Shown here: one piece after another, positions 1-5,564 of the stretch
How positions within the stretch are numbered: position 1 is the stretch's first letter
Layout of the letters: each line of letters begins with the position of its first letter
Assembly: GCA_035547155.1 (NCBI GenBank)
Contig: DASZVJ010000066.1
Location: 1-5,564 of the forward strand
Origin: CAZNMF01 sp035547155
GTDB lineage: Bacteria; Acidobacteriota; Vicinamibacteria; Vicinamibacterales; SCN-69-37
DNA: 5,564 nt
Direction: 5' to 3'
Notes under the pieces: generated by a model
The model's input: only the letters and a program-made list of their open reading frames with translations
Database searches by the model: none
What the model was told of the DNA's origin: nothing
Translations under genes and position numbers: made by a program

Positions 1-6
1 CTTTCT

Positions 7-12
7 CTCCTT
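7..12 (-). promoter_or_regulatory. Possible Shine-Dalgarno of a leftward gene starting outside the window
   Basis: Read on the minus strand, the first bases of the window give AAGGAG followed by six bases (AGAAAG) to the edge. This is a near-perfect ribosome binding site at a usual distance from a start codon that would lie just outside. If real, 13-142 is a divergent intergenic region. An alternative is that the bases are coding: the minus-strand frame through them is open from a TAG stop near position 55 to the edge, but it has no start codon inside the window. Confidence 0.3.
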
Positions 13-30
13 GGCCTGCTCGCTCGTCTG

Positions 31-59
31 TTGGTATTTCTTGAAACCCGCTATCTAAT
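31..59 (+). promoter_or_regulatory. Candidate sigma70-like promoter for the isochorismatase-family gene
   Basis: TTGGTA (31-36, 4 of 6 matches to TTGACA) is separated by 17 bp from TCTAAT (54-59, 5 of 6 matches to TATAAT). This would start transcription near position 66 and give a leader of about 75 nt that contains the 7-bp repeat array. A second candidate overlaps it: TTCGCA (60-65), 17 bp, TGTAAT (83-88), which would start inside the repeats. The region is visibly richer in A and T than the flanking coding sequence. Neither candidate is proven; both are pattern matches. Confidence 0.35.
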
Positions 60-89
60 TTCGCAACGTGCTCTTAGCAGAGTGTAATT

Positions 90-124
90 CGCACTTCGAA
101 CTTCGCACTTCGCACTTCGAACTT
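90..124 (+). repeat. Tandem array of five 7-bp units, CG(C/A)ACTT
   Basis: Five perfect heptamers lie head to tail: CGCACTT (90-96), CGAACTT (97-103), CGCACTT (104-110), CGCACTT (111-117) and CGAACTT (118-124). Units differ only at the third base, so two kinds of unit alternate in the order C, A, C, C, A. The array ends 18 bp before the start codon at 143 and lies in the leader or promoter of that gene. Heptamer arrays of this sort resemble the short tandemly repeated repetitive (STRR) sequences known from other bacteria. The array could vary in copy number by slippage. It would be translated only if the isochorismatase gene started at the upstream GTG (68), which I consider unlikely. Confidence 0.92.
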
Positions 125-142
125 GTCGAGTGCTTTTCATCC

Positions 143-697
143 ATGGATCTTCTTCGCCGCGACCACGCCGTCCTTCTCGTCATCGACATGCAGGAGCGCC
201 TGCTGGCGGCGTTCGCGGAGGATCGTCGCGTGCCGGTCGTGCGCAACGTGCTCATCGCGATCGACGCGGCGAAGGTGCTCGGCATTCCGGTGCTGGTCTC
301 CGAGCAATATCCGAAAGGCCTCGGCCCGACGATCCCAGAAATCCGCGAGCGCTTCGGCGACGCGTTCGCGCCCGTCGAGAAGATCGTCTTCAGCTGCGGC
401 CGATCCGCCGAGCTGCGTACGGCGCTCGACGCCACACAGCGCCGCGACGTCATCCTCTGCGGCGTTGAGTCGCACGTCTGCGTGCTGCAGACGGCCATCG
501 ATCTGATCAACGACGGCTATCGCGTCTACGTCCCCGCCGACGCTGTGACTTCTCGCCGCCAGCTCGACTGGGAGCGCGGCACCGCGCTCATGGAACGCGC
601 CGGCGCGATCGTCGGCACGACGGAGCTGTTTCTCTTTCAGCTCCTCGAGCGCGCGGGCACGGACGAGTTCAAGGCGATTTCGAAGCTCGTGAAGTAG
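143..697 (+). CDS. Isochorismatase-family cysteine hydrolase (ISOC1/2-like)
   Basis: This encodes a 184-aa cytoplasmic hydrolase of the isochorismatase-like alpha/beta fold. The catalytic triad is visible: Asp15 in VIDMQE, Lys80 in VEKIVFSC, and the nucleophile Cys113 in GVESHVCVLQTA. The stretch SEQYPKGLGPT (53-63) and the C-terminal FKAISKLVK are typical of the ISOC1/ISOC2 branch, whose natural substrate is poorly defined; nothing here points to isochorismate itself, and no siderophore or phenazine genes are nearby. The ATG at 143 is chosen because the family begins about ten residues before the first catalytic Asp. The in-frame GTG at 68 would add 25 residues encoded mostly by the heptamer array. 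No clear Shine-Dalgarno precedes position 143. The gene is complete for its family and appears monocistronic, converging on the next gene with 7 bp between stops. The family call is secure; the substrate is unknown. Confidence 0.93.
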   Translation: MDLLRRDHAVLLVIDMQERLLAAFAEDRRVPVVRNVLIAIDAAKVLGIPVLVSEQYPKGLGPTIPEIRERFGDAFAPVEKIVFSCGRSAELRTALDATQRRDVILCGVESHVCVLQTAIDLINDGYRVYVPADAVTSRRQLDWERGTALMERAGAIVGTTELFLFQLLERAGTDEFKAISKLVK

Positions 698-704
698 CGC
701 TCAG

Positions 705-3125
705 TCAGCGGCTCGCGTTGGCATCCAGCCGTGCCTGATGCGGCCGCACATCGAGGGCCTGCGTGATCTCGCGGCCTTCGACAATCTCGACAGGAATCGC
801 CAGGCTCGAGATCGCATCAAAGAATGCGACATCCGTTTTTTCGTCGAACACCAGCCCGTTCGTGGCCACGACATTGTAGACACCAGCCGGCAGACCGGTG
901 ACCTCGTAGGCGCCGTCACTCCGCGGTCGAACGATTCGGATTCGCCTCGACCGAGCCGTCCAGAACCGTTTGTCGGCGCTGAACACGATTACGTCGGTTT
1001 CCGCCATCGGGCGGCCTCTCGGATCGGTCACCGTCCCCTTCAGGGTCGACGGCCGATCGGTCATGGTGACGACGATCTCCCGCGCCTGCTGCGGAACGAT
1101 CTCGATCGGCTCGTCGAGCGCGTCACGCCCGTCGACCATCGCCGATCGTGCAACCCAACGCGGATCCTCGGGACTGACTCGAGCGACATAGCGGCCGCCA
1201 ACGAGCACGATCGGCGGTGTAATGAATCCTCGCTCGCCCTCCGCGAACGCGCGGCCACCGCCGCGAATCGTTGCCCACTCGCGAGCGGCAGTCACCGCGC
1301 TCACAGACCATTCAAGACGAGAAGGACGCGGGCTCGGACCATCGAAGACGACGCGCGCAGTCACCGTCGCCGTCGACGTCGGCGAGAACTCCAAGGTTGT
1401 CGACGTCGGCGTGGCGCCGTCCGTGTCGATCTCGCGCGCGGCCGTGTCGCCGTCTTCCGCCCAAGCGACAATCCGATAGTGCCCCGCTGGCACGCGCTCG
1501 AACCTCACCAGGTCCTTCTCCATGAACATGGGCCGCTGGTAGTAGCCCGGCCGCGTGAGGATGACGCCATTTGGCGTCGCCTTCGACGCGGAATGAAGCC
1601 GGACCTCGACCTGTGCGGCCGGCGGGAGGCGCAGCCGGAAGTTGACGCCGATGGTTTCTTCACCGCCCATGACGCGGCGACGTGTCGCCTGAACCTGGTT
1701 CGCGTTCGGATAGTCGACATCGAGCGATCCATCTGGTGTCGGAGGCCAAGCCTTGATCACCTGTTGGCCTTCGACAACGTCGGTCAGCCGGTACCGGCCG
1801 TCCGCATCGGTCGTCGTTGACTCGAACGGCGCCCAGACGTTGGCGTTCTCGATCGGGCGACCTCGTTCATCCACCACTCTCCCAGTGATCGTGCCGAAAC
1901 GGCTCATCGCGATGTCGGCGCGAACGGACGCGTCTAAGTCGACGTCGATGGGCGTGCCTTCGCCGAGCCAGCGCGTCTGTCCATAGATGATGTCGGCGTA
2001 CCCGTCGCGTGACGCGGTCAGCGTATAGGTGCCGGGAACGAGATCGAAGAACGCGAAGGAGCCGTCATCAGCCGTGACGGCCGAGCGGACCGGCGCGTGC
2101 TGCTCATCGTCAAGACGCAGTCGCACGCGATCGAGTCCTCGCCCGCTCGTCGTCACGCGGCCCGCGACCGTGCCTGAGCCGCTCGTGTGCGATTCGACGC
2201 TCGACGAAGACCCAGGCATCAACGCGGCGGTGCCGACCGGGTTCGGCACGCCCAACAAGACCGTCGCGGCGTCGAGATCGCGAGTGACCGACACGTCCCC
2301 TGCCCCCTCCCATCGATCGTTCGGTCCGAACACGTCACACGACGAATCGGTTGCCTCGGCGAAAAGACGGTACGTGCCGACCGGCACATCCATGAAGACG
2401 AACGTGTGGTCCGGCTGCGTGATCGTCGTGGCCGTGGCCGACGAGCCGCGAAGTTGCAGCCAGATCCAATCTGGCAGCCCCTGTCCCAGCACACGCCCTC
2501 GGAGCGTCACGCTGGGGTGCAGTTGTAGGGTGATGTCAGCGCGCCGAACGGCGCCGTTGGTCAATGGCACACGCCTCGCCTGATCGAGGGACACGGCGCC
2601 AGGCGCGAAGGTTGTGAGATAGCTCGATCGCAGGCCGTCGGTGGCCGGAGGCGGCGTGAGTCCTGGCGTGACGGACAGTTCAAATCGACGGGTGCGATCG
2701 ATCAGCGCCGTCACGGACTCGATCTCGACGGGCTCGACGTATTCGAAATCGCCAGCTGCCGGCGGAGACGAGAGGACGCAGTCGGGCACGCCTGGAAGCG
2801 AACGCGTCCGGTGTTCCGACCGCACGAACGCGACGTACGTGCCGGGCGTCAGATCTGAAAATCGGTACTCACCGCGGGCGTTGGTCACCGCGCGATGACC
2901 GGCCTGCGGGTACGACTCGGACACGGCAGTCAATGCCTGTTCCGCAAGGGCCGCTGTCACGATGACGCTTTCGACGACACGTCCTCGTTCATCGCGGACG
3001 ATGCCCGTGAGGACGCCAGCACTGGCGCCGTCGGCGACGCGTTGCCCCATCACGTCGGGCCGGCTCAGCGCAGCCGCGAGGACGAGTACGCAGATTCGAG
3101 CGCGCGAACGCCAGTCGGCCCTCAT
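705..3125 (-). CDS. Exported protein with repeated carboxypeptidase-regulatory-like (CarboxypepD_reg/CNA-B-type) beta-sandwich modules
   Basis: An 806-aa protein from ATG at 3125; the in-frame TTG at 3131 would add two residues and neither start has a strong Shine-Dalgarno. Residue numbers here count from the TTG. The N-terminus is basic (RADWRSRAR) followed by a hydrophobic run (ICVLVLAAAL), a probable Sec signal with cleavage near 30. At least five modules follow a pattern of T-x-x-G-x-V...GRP, then DGxFxFxDLxPGTY: about 40-105, 207-262, 321-378, 413-462 and 696-757. A sixth, divergent one may lie at 508-557 (FERVPAGHYRIVAWAE). Between modules 3 and 4 there is a linker with YGQTRWLGEGTPIDV, a recurrent element in such proteins; similar degenerate linkers sit near 171-203 and 474-500. 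No enzyme motif, TonB plug or barrel is visible, so a surface or periplasmic adhesive or scaffold role is inferred only. It starts 15 bp after the nucleotidyltransferase gene. Confidence 0.85.
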   Translation of the reverse strand: MRADWRSRARICVLVLAAALSRPDVMGQRVADGASAGVLTGIVRDERGRVVESVIVTAALAEQALTAVSESYPQAGHRAVTNARGEYRFSDLTPGTYVAFVRSEHRTRSLPGVPDCVLSSPPAAGDFEYVEPVEIESVTALIDRTRRFELSVTPGLTPPPATDGLRSSYLTTFAPGAVSLDQARRVPLTNGAVRRADITLQLHPSVTLRGRVLGQGLPDWIWLQLRGSSATATTITQPDHTFVFMDVPVGTYRLFAEATDSSCDVFGPNDRWEGAGDVSVTRDLDAATVLLGVPNPVGTAALMPGSSSSVESHTSGSGTVAGRVTTSGRGLDRVRLRLDDEQHAPVRSAVTADDGSFAFFDLVPGTYTLTASRDGYADIIYGQTRWLGEGTPIDVDLDASVRADIAMSRFGTITGRVVDERGRPIENANVWAPFESTTTDADGRYRLTDVVEGQQVIKAWPPTPDGSLDVDYPNANQVQATRRRVMGGEETIGVNFRLRLPPAAQVEVRLHSASKATPNGVILTRPGYYQRPMFMEKDLVRFERVPAGHYRIVAWAEDGDTAAREIDTDGATPTSTTLEFSPTSTATVTARVVFDGPSPRPSRLEWSVSAVTAAREWATIRGGGRAFAEGERGFITPPIVLVGGRYVARVSPEDPRWVARSAMVDGRDALDEPIEIVPQQAREIVVTMTDRPSTLKGTVTDPRGRPMAETDVIVFSADKRFWTARSRRIRIVRPRSDGAYEVTGLPAGVYNVVATNGLVFDEKTDVAFFDAISSLAIPVEIVEGREITQALDVRPHQARLDANASR

Positions 3126-3140
3126 CGGCAATGGATGTCT

Positions 3141-3719
3141 TCAATCCGCGCGAGGGGATCGCGCAACGATCGTCTCAAAAGTCGATACGAGGTCGCTCTG
3201 CGCTAGCGCTTCCTCGAGCAGGCGGAGCGTGCCCCTGATCCGCTGCGCGTCGAGGCTCGCATGGTGGATTCGCCAAAGCGCACGTGCGTCGTCGAGGTCC
3301 TTGGGGCGGCCGGCCAGCACCTTGGCAATGATGAGATCGCCACGATCGATGAGCGGCACGGTCACCTCGCCGAGGTCGGTGATTATCGCCCGATCGAGAA
3401 ATTCGTGTTCCAGTCCCGATCCCGCGAGCACGACATCGAGAGGCATGCCCGTCGCGCGATGCATGAACGGCATGACACTGGTACGCCGAACGAACTCGGG
3501 ATCGCGCACTCTGAGCGCAAAGCCTGCGGCATCCATGTCACGCGCGAACCGTTCCGGCACATCGGGAACCAACGCGACCGTCACATCGACATCCGCACTG
3601 AGCCGAGGCACGCCGTAGGCAATGACGGCTTGGGCGCCGAAGACATACCAGCGCCCCCACCGGGCCATGACCGGCGCAAGCGCGGTCAGTAGCTCAACTG
3701 CGGCGGGCGCGACCGGCAC
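3141..3719 (-). CDS. AbiEii/DUF1814-like nucleotidyltransferase, possible toxin component
   Basis: A 192-aa protein of the DNA polymerase beta-type nucleotidyltransferase superfamily. The signature is present: GAQAVIAYG (28-36) followed by SADVDVTV (41-48), with Asp43 and Asp45 as likely metal ligands, a third acidic residue Asp95 in PLDVVL, and the AbiEii-like block DLIIAKVLAGRPKDLDDA (128-145) with Lys133. It is shorter than classical AbiEii toxins and has only a short helical C-terminus. Start is GTG at 3719, with GGAG 10 nt upstream; ATG at 3668 (residue 18) would remove the conserved-looking helix before the GAQA motif. The gene overlaps the upstream small gene by 26 bp, suggesting translational coupling. 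In related families such enzymes transfer nucleotides to RNA or protein, often as type IV toxins. Whether this one is a toxin is inference. The superfamily call is firm; the role is not. Confidence 0.85.
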   Translation of the reverse strand: MPVAPAAVELLTALAPVMARWGRWYVFGAQAVIAYGVPRLSADVDVTVALVPDVPERFARDMDAAGFALRVRDPEFVRRTSVMPFMHRATGMPLDVVLAGSGLEHEFLDRAIITDLGEVTVPLIDRGDLIIAKVLAGRPKDLDDARALWRIHHASLDAQRIRGTLRLLEEALAQSDLVSTFETIVARSPRAD

Positions 3720-3948
3720 GGTGGAAGATCTCCGCTAAGCGCACGTGACACTGCAGATCTTCGTCCCGGCTCGCCGCGTCAGGCCAAGTGGGATCTTGCT
3801 GAAGCGCCTGGCGGCGAAGCTCCTCGGCGACGCGGAAGCCCTCGGCTGGCCCGAGGCGGAGGATGCGCTCGCCCCAATAGGCGTCCTTGTTCTCTCGCAC
3901 GGCCTCCCAGTCTCGAGAGACGTACGCGTGGATGTCGCGCGTGATCAC
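3694..3948 (-). CDS. Small uncharacterised protein paired with the nucleotidyltransferase
   Basis: An 84-aa hydrophilic, probably all-helical protein with no signal or membrane segment. Notable residues are RDWEAVRENKDAYWGERI (13-30), GFRVAEELRRQA (35-46), DPTWPD (50-55) and DLQCHVRLAEIF (61-72). From memory, proteins of this size with an RDW...K..YW / P.WP / DL..HVRL pattern occur beside nucleotidyltransferase genes in soil bacteria, but I cannot name a family. The GTG at 3948 is preferred over the upstream start at 4032 because the extra 28 residues would run through the divergent promoter region and read as non-coding. No Shine-Dalgarno is present; TACAAT ends 6 nt upstream, suggesting a leaderless mRNA. 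Its last 26 bp overlap the nucleotidyltransferase start. It could be an antitoxin, a substrate or a cofactor of that enzyme; it does not resemble the winged-helix AbiEi antitoxin. Confidence 0.72.
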   Translation of the reverse strand: MITRDIHAYVSRDWEAVRENKDAYWGERILRLGPAEGFRVAEELRRQALQQDPTWPDAASRDEDLQCHVRLAEIFHRAGRARRS

Positions 3949-3954
3949 GAGGGC

Positions 3955-3960
3955 ATTGTA
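3955..3960 (-). promoter_or_regulatory. -10-like TACAAT, possible leaderless start for the small gene
   Basis: On the minus strand TACAAT (5 of 6 matches to TATAAT) is followed by six bases and then the GTG at 3948, so transcription would begin at or next to the start codon. No good -35 hexamer is seen at 16-18 bp; TGGTCT at 17 bp matches only 3 of 6. Confidence 0.45.
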
Positions 3961-4010
3961 CCGAGGCACGCATTGGGAGACCAGATGCCGATCGGATCGC
4001 AACGCTCGCG

Positions 4011-4019
4011 TGGTCAAAT
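4011..4019 (+). promoter_or_regulatory. Extended -10-like TGGTCAAAT, possible leaderless start for the SnoaL-like gene
   Basis: TGG followed by TCAAAT (4014-4019) fits an extended -10 element with a weak second position. It ends six bases before the ATG at 4026, again placing the transcript start at the start codon. No recognisable -35 lies at the proper distance and no Shine-Dalgarno is present. Together with the leftward TACAAT it makes the 77-bp gap 3949-4025 a compact divergent promoter region; I see no operator palindrome in it. Confidence 0.35.
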
Positions 4020-4025
4020 ATCCCG

Positions 4026-4376
4026 ATGTCACCGAACAAGACCACCGTCGAGCTGTACATGGACGCCTTCCGGCGCACCGACCGCGCGCAAATTCTTTCC
4101 TGTCTCACGGACGACGTCGAATGGAAGATTCCAGGCATCTTCGACGTTCGCGGTAAAGACGCGTTCAACCAGCACATCGTCGACGAGGGCTTCACGGGCG
4201 CTCCGGTGATCACCGTCACGCGCCTGATCGAAGAGCACGACGTCGTCGTCGCGGAAGGCACGGTGCGGACGCAGCGGACGGATGGCACGTCTGGCATGTT
4301 GGAGTTCTGCGACGTATTCGAGATGCGCGGCGGCAAGATCCGGCGGCTGATCTCCTATCTGATGCAGACCAGTTGA
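4026..4376 (+). CDS. SnoaL-like / NTF2-fold protein (nuclear transport factor 2 superfamily)
   Basis: A 116-aa cytoplasmic protein of the cone-shaped alpha+beta NTF2 fold, complete for the SnoaL-like family. It opens with a helix (VELYMDAFRRTD, 8-19) and the usual LTDDVEWKIPG (27-37), followed by the loop FDVRGKDAF (39-47). The C-terminal strands show FCDVFEMRGGKIRRLISYL (94-112), the most diagnostic part. Family members include ketosteroid isomerase-like enzymes, polyketide cyclases, limonene epoxide hydrolases and many of unknown function; the sequence does not select one, and the neighbours offer no biosynthetic pathway. The ATG at 4026 gives a normal N-terminus; no Shine-Dalgarno is seen and a -10-like element ends six bases upstream. 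It is followed by peptidase T after 37 bp, on the same strand but probably with its own promoter. Confidence 0.85.
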   Translation: MSPNKTTVELYMDAFRRTDRAQILSCLTDDVEWKIPGIFDVRGKDAFNQHIVDEGFTGAPVITVTRLIEEHDVVVAEGTVRTQRTDGTSGMLEFCDVFEMRGGKIRRLISYLMQTS

Positions 4377-4380
4377 GCCG

Positions 4381-4408
4381 GTGACGTTCGGCCCCTCGTG
4401 ACTACAAT
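4381..4408 (+). promoter_or_regulatory. Candidate promoter for peptidase T, GTGACG-16-TACAAT
   Basis: GTGACG (4381-4386, 4 of 6 matches to TTGACA), a 16-bp spacer, and TACAAT (4403-4408, 5 of 6 matches). The ATG at 4414 begins after only five further bases, so initiation would be at or within one or two bases of the start codon. The same TACAAT hexamer precedes the small leftward gene at 3948. This is the best promoter match in the window. Confidence 0.5.
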
Positions 4409-4413
4409 TCGTC

Positions 4414-5564
4414 ATGAGCCACGCTCGCATCTCTACCGTGTTGCACGTCGTCTTGTGCGAGCGCCGCGTGAGACGGCGCGTCGCGGCGCTGGGCCTGTGC
4501 GTGATGCTGACGACGGCCGCGTCCGCGCACGCGCAGGTCGCGCCGTCGGAATCGGTGATCGATCGGTTCCTTCGCTACGTGACTATCGACACGCAGTCGG
4601 CCGAAGATCAGCCCACGACGCCCAGCACGGCGAAACAGCTCGATCTGGCGCGGCTGCTCGCGAAAGAACTGACGGCCCTCGGCGTCCGCGACGTCCGGCT
4701 CAGCGAGTTCGGCATCGTCTACGGCATGGTGCCCGGAAACCTGCCCGACAACAGCGCCGTGCCGACGATTGGCTTCATCGCGCACATGGACACGTCGGAC
4801 GCGGTGTCCGGCGCCGGCGTCAAGCCCATCGTGCACCGGAACTACCAGGGCGGCGACATCGTGCTGCCGGCGGATCCCACGCAGGTGATCACCGTCGCGC
4901 AGAACCCGGATCTGAAGAACCTGATTGGCGACGACATCATCACGGCGGACGGCACCACCCTGCTCGGCTCCGACGACAAGGCCGGCTGCGCCGAGATCAT
5001 GACGATGATCGATCGGCTGATGCACGATCCACGGATCGCGCACGGGAACATCGCCGTCGCCTTCACGCCCGATGAAGAGATCGGCAAAGGCATCGACAAG
5101 TTCGACATCGACGCCTGGGGCGCGAAGTTCGCCTACACCGTGGACGGCCAGGAGCTGGGCGTCATCTCGAACGAGACGTGGTCCGCACGTACGGCGACCG
5201 TCACCTTCCACGGCCGTTCGACGCATCCCGGCACGGCGAAGGGCCTGCTGGTGAACGCGATGTTCGCGGCCGCGGATTTTCTCGGCCGCTTTCCGCAGGA
5301 CATGCTGCCGGAGACGACGGAGGGGCGCGTCGGCTTCCTGCATCCGTACACCGGCACGCTCGACGTCGAGACGACCACCATCAAGATTCTCATTCGCGAC
5401 TTCGATCTCAGCGGCATCGCCGCCAAGGAAGCCACGCTCCAGGCGATGGTCGCAGCCACGCACTCACAATTTCCTGCGGTCACGATCGACTACGCGAGCA
5501 CGCTCGGCTATCTCAACATGAAGGAAGTGCTCCAGCACTACCCGCAGCTCACCGACTTCGCGTT
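4414..5564 (+). CDS. pepT: Peptidase T (tripeptide aminopeptidase, M20 family) with N-terminal signal peptide; 3' end beyond the window
   Basis: A zinc aminopeptidase that removes the N-terminal residue of tripeptides; 383 codons are present. Metal and catalytic residues match the PepT pattern: His124 and Asp126 in AHMDTSD, bridging Asp187 in LLGSDDKAG, general base Glu221 and ligand Glu222 in FTPDEEIGKG, and Asp244 in YTVDGQ. The lid/dimerisation domain follows, with HGRSTHPGTAKGLLVNA (266-282). The last zinc-binding His is expected past the window edge, with about 65 residues missing. The N-terminus is unusual: RRVRRRVAALGLCVMLTTAA followed by SAHAQ gives a Sec-type signal with likely cleavage after AHA (residue 40), implying periplasmic export, whereas classical PepT is cytoplasmic. 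The start is ATG 4414; GTG at 4468 would give a compact 22-residue signal, but 4414-4467 has GC-rich third positions like coding sequence. Family call is very secure; location is inferred. Confidence 0.95.
   Translation, partial: MSHARISTVLHVVLCERRVRRRVAALGLCVMLTTAASAHAQVAPSESVIDRFLRYVTIDTQSAEDQPTTPSTAKQLDLARLLAKELTALGVRDVRLSEFGIVYGMVPGNLPDNSAVPTIGFIAHMDTSDAVSGAGVKPIVHRNYQGGDIVLPADPTQVITVAQNPDLKNLIGDDIITADGTTLLGSDDKAGCAEIMTMIDRLMHDPRIAHGNIAVAFTPDEEIGKGIDKFDIDAWGAKFAYTVDGQELGVISNETWSARTATVTFHGRSTHPGTAKGLLVNAMFAAADFLGRFPQDMLPETTEGRVGFLHPYTGTLDVETTTIKILIRDFDLSGIAAKEATLQAMVAATHSQFPAVTIDYASTLGYLNMKEVLQHYPQLTDFA

Noticed and set aside
1..84. Plus-strand frame 1 open from the edge to a TAA near 87 as the tail of an upstream gene
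   Set aside because: The codons have mixed, A/T-rich third positions unlike the other genes here, and the bases are better explained as promoter region; possible but unsupported.
68..142. 25-residue N-terminal extension of the isochorismatase-family protein from GTG 68
   Set aside because: It would be encoded largely by the heptamer array, is absent from the usual family layout, and overlaps promoter candidates.
1372..1411. Direct repeat GTCGACGTCGGCG at 1372-1384 and 1399-1411
   Set aside because: It lies in coding sequence and encodes the same short residue run (PTST) twice in the repeat protein; explained by codon bias rather than a DNA element.
738..1820. 360-aa open frame on the plus strand opposite the repeat protein
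   Set aside because: Arg/His/Asp-rich composition with no domain, lying antisense to a clearly coding gene with a signal peptide and modules; typical shadow of high-GC coding sequence.
3949..4032. 28-residue N-terminal extension of the small protein from a start at 4032
   Set aside because: It would cross the divergent intergenic region and overlap the start of the SnoaL-like gene; the translation looks non-coding.
4377..4392. Small inverted repeat GCCG-8-CGGC after the SnoaL-like gene
   Set aside because: A four-bp stem with no T-run is too weak for a terminator, and it overlaps the peptidase T promoter candidate.
4398..5075. 225-aa plus-strand open frame overlapping peptidase T in another frame
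   Set aside because: Extremely Arg-rich translation; the real frame begins at 4414 and matches PepT throughout.
4402..5463. 353-aa open frame on the minus strand opposite peptidase T
   Set aside because: Low-complexity Arg/His/Val/Asp composition and full overlap with a gene whose catalytic motifs are all intact.

Overview
The window looks like a piece of a high-GC bacterial chromosome. A secreted protein built from repeated carboxypeptidase-regulatory-like modules, an ISOC-type hydrolase, a small nucleotidyltransferase pair and a peptidase T with an export signal together resemble gene content I associate with Acidobacteriota of the Vicinamibacteria type. That placement is an inference from gene style, not from a marker gene. 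No rRNA, tRNA, CRISPR array, insertion sequence or prophage gene is visible.

Layout from left to right. Positions 1-142 are non-coding: a possible Shine-Dalgarno for a leftward gene lying outside the window, sigma70-like promoter candidates for the rightward gene, and a striking tandem array of five 7-bp units (90-124). Next is an isochorismatase-family hydrolase (143-697, +). It converges with a large exported beta-sandwich-repeat protein (705-3125, -), with only 7 bp between the stop codons. Upstream of the large gene, on the same strand, lie an AbiEii/DUF1814-like nucleotidyltransferase (3141-3719, -) and a small uncharacterised protein (3694-3948, -) whose 3' end overlaps the nucleotidyltransferase by 26 bp. 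The three leftward genes are packed like an operon. A 77-bp divergent intergenic region (3949-4025) follows, then a SnoaL/NTF2-like protein (4026-4376, +) and the 5' part of a peptidase T (4414 to the window edge, +).

Two things stand out. First, the small protein plus nucleotidyltransferase has the size, order and overlap of a toxin-antitoxin-like module, but the small partner does not look like the usual winged-helix AbiEi antitoxin. Second, three start codons (3948 -, 4026 +, 4414 +) lack a Shine-Dalgarno and each has a -10-like hexamer ending 5-6 nt upstream, the geometry expected for leaderless mRNAs. In addition, the peptidase T carries a good signal peptide, although the family is normally cytoplasmic. 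The other genes are unrelated neighbours as far as the sequence shows; no single pathway links them.
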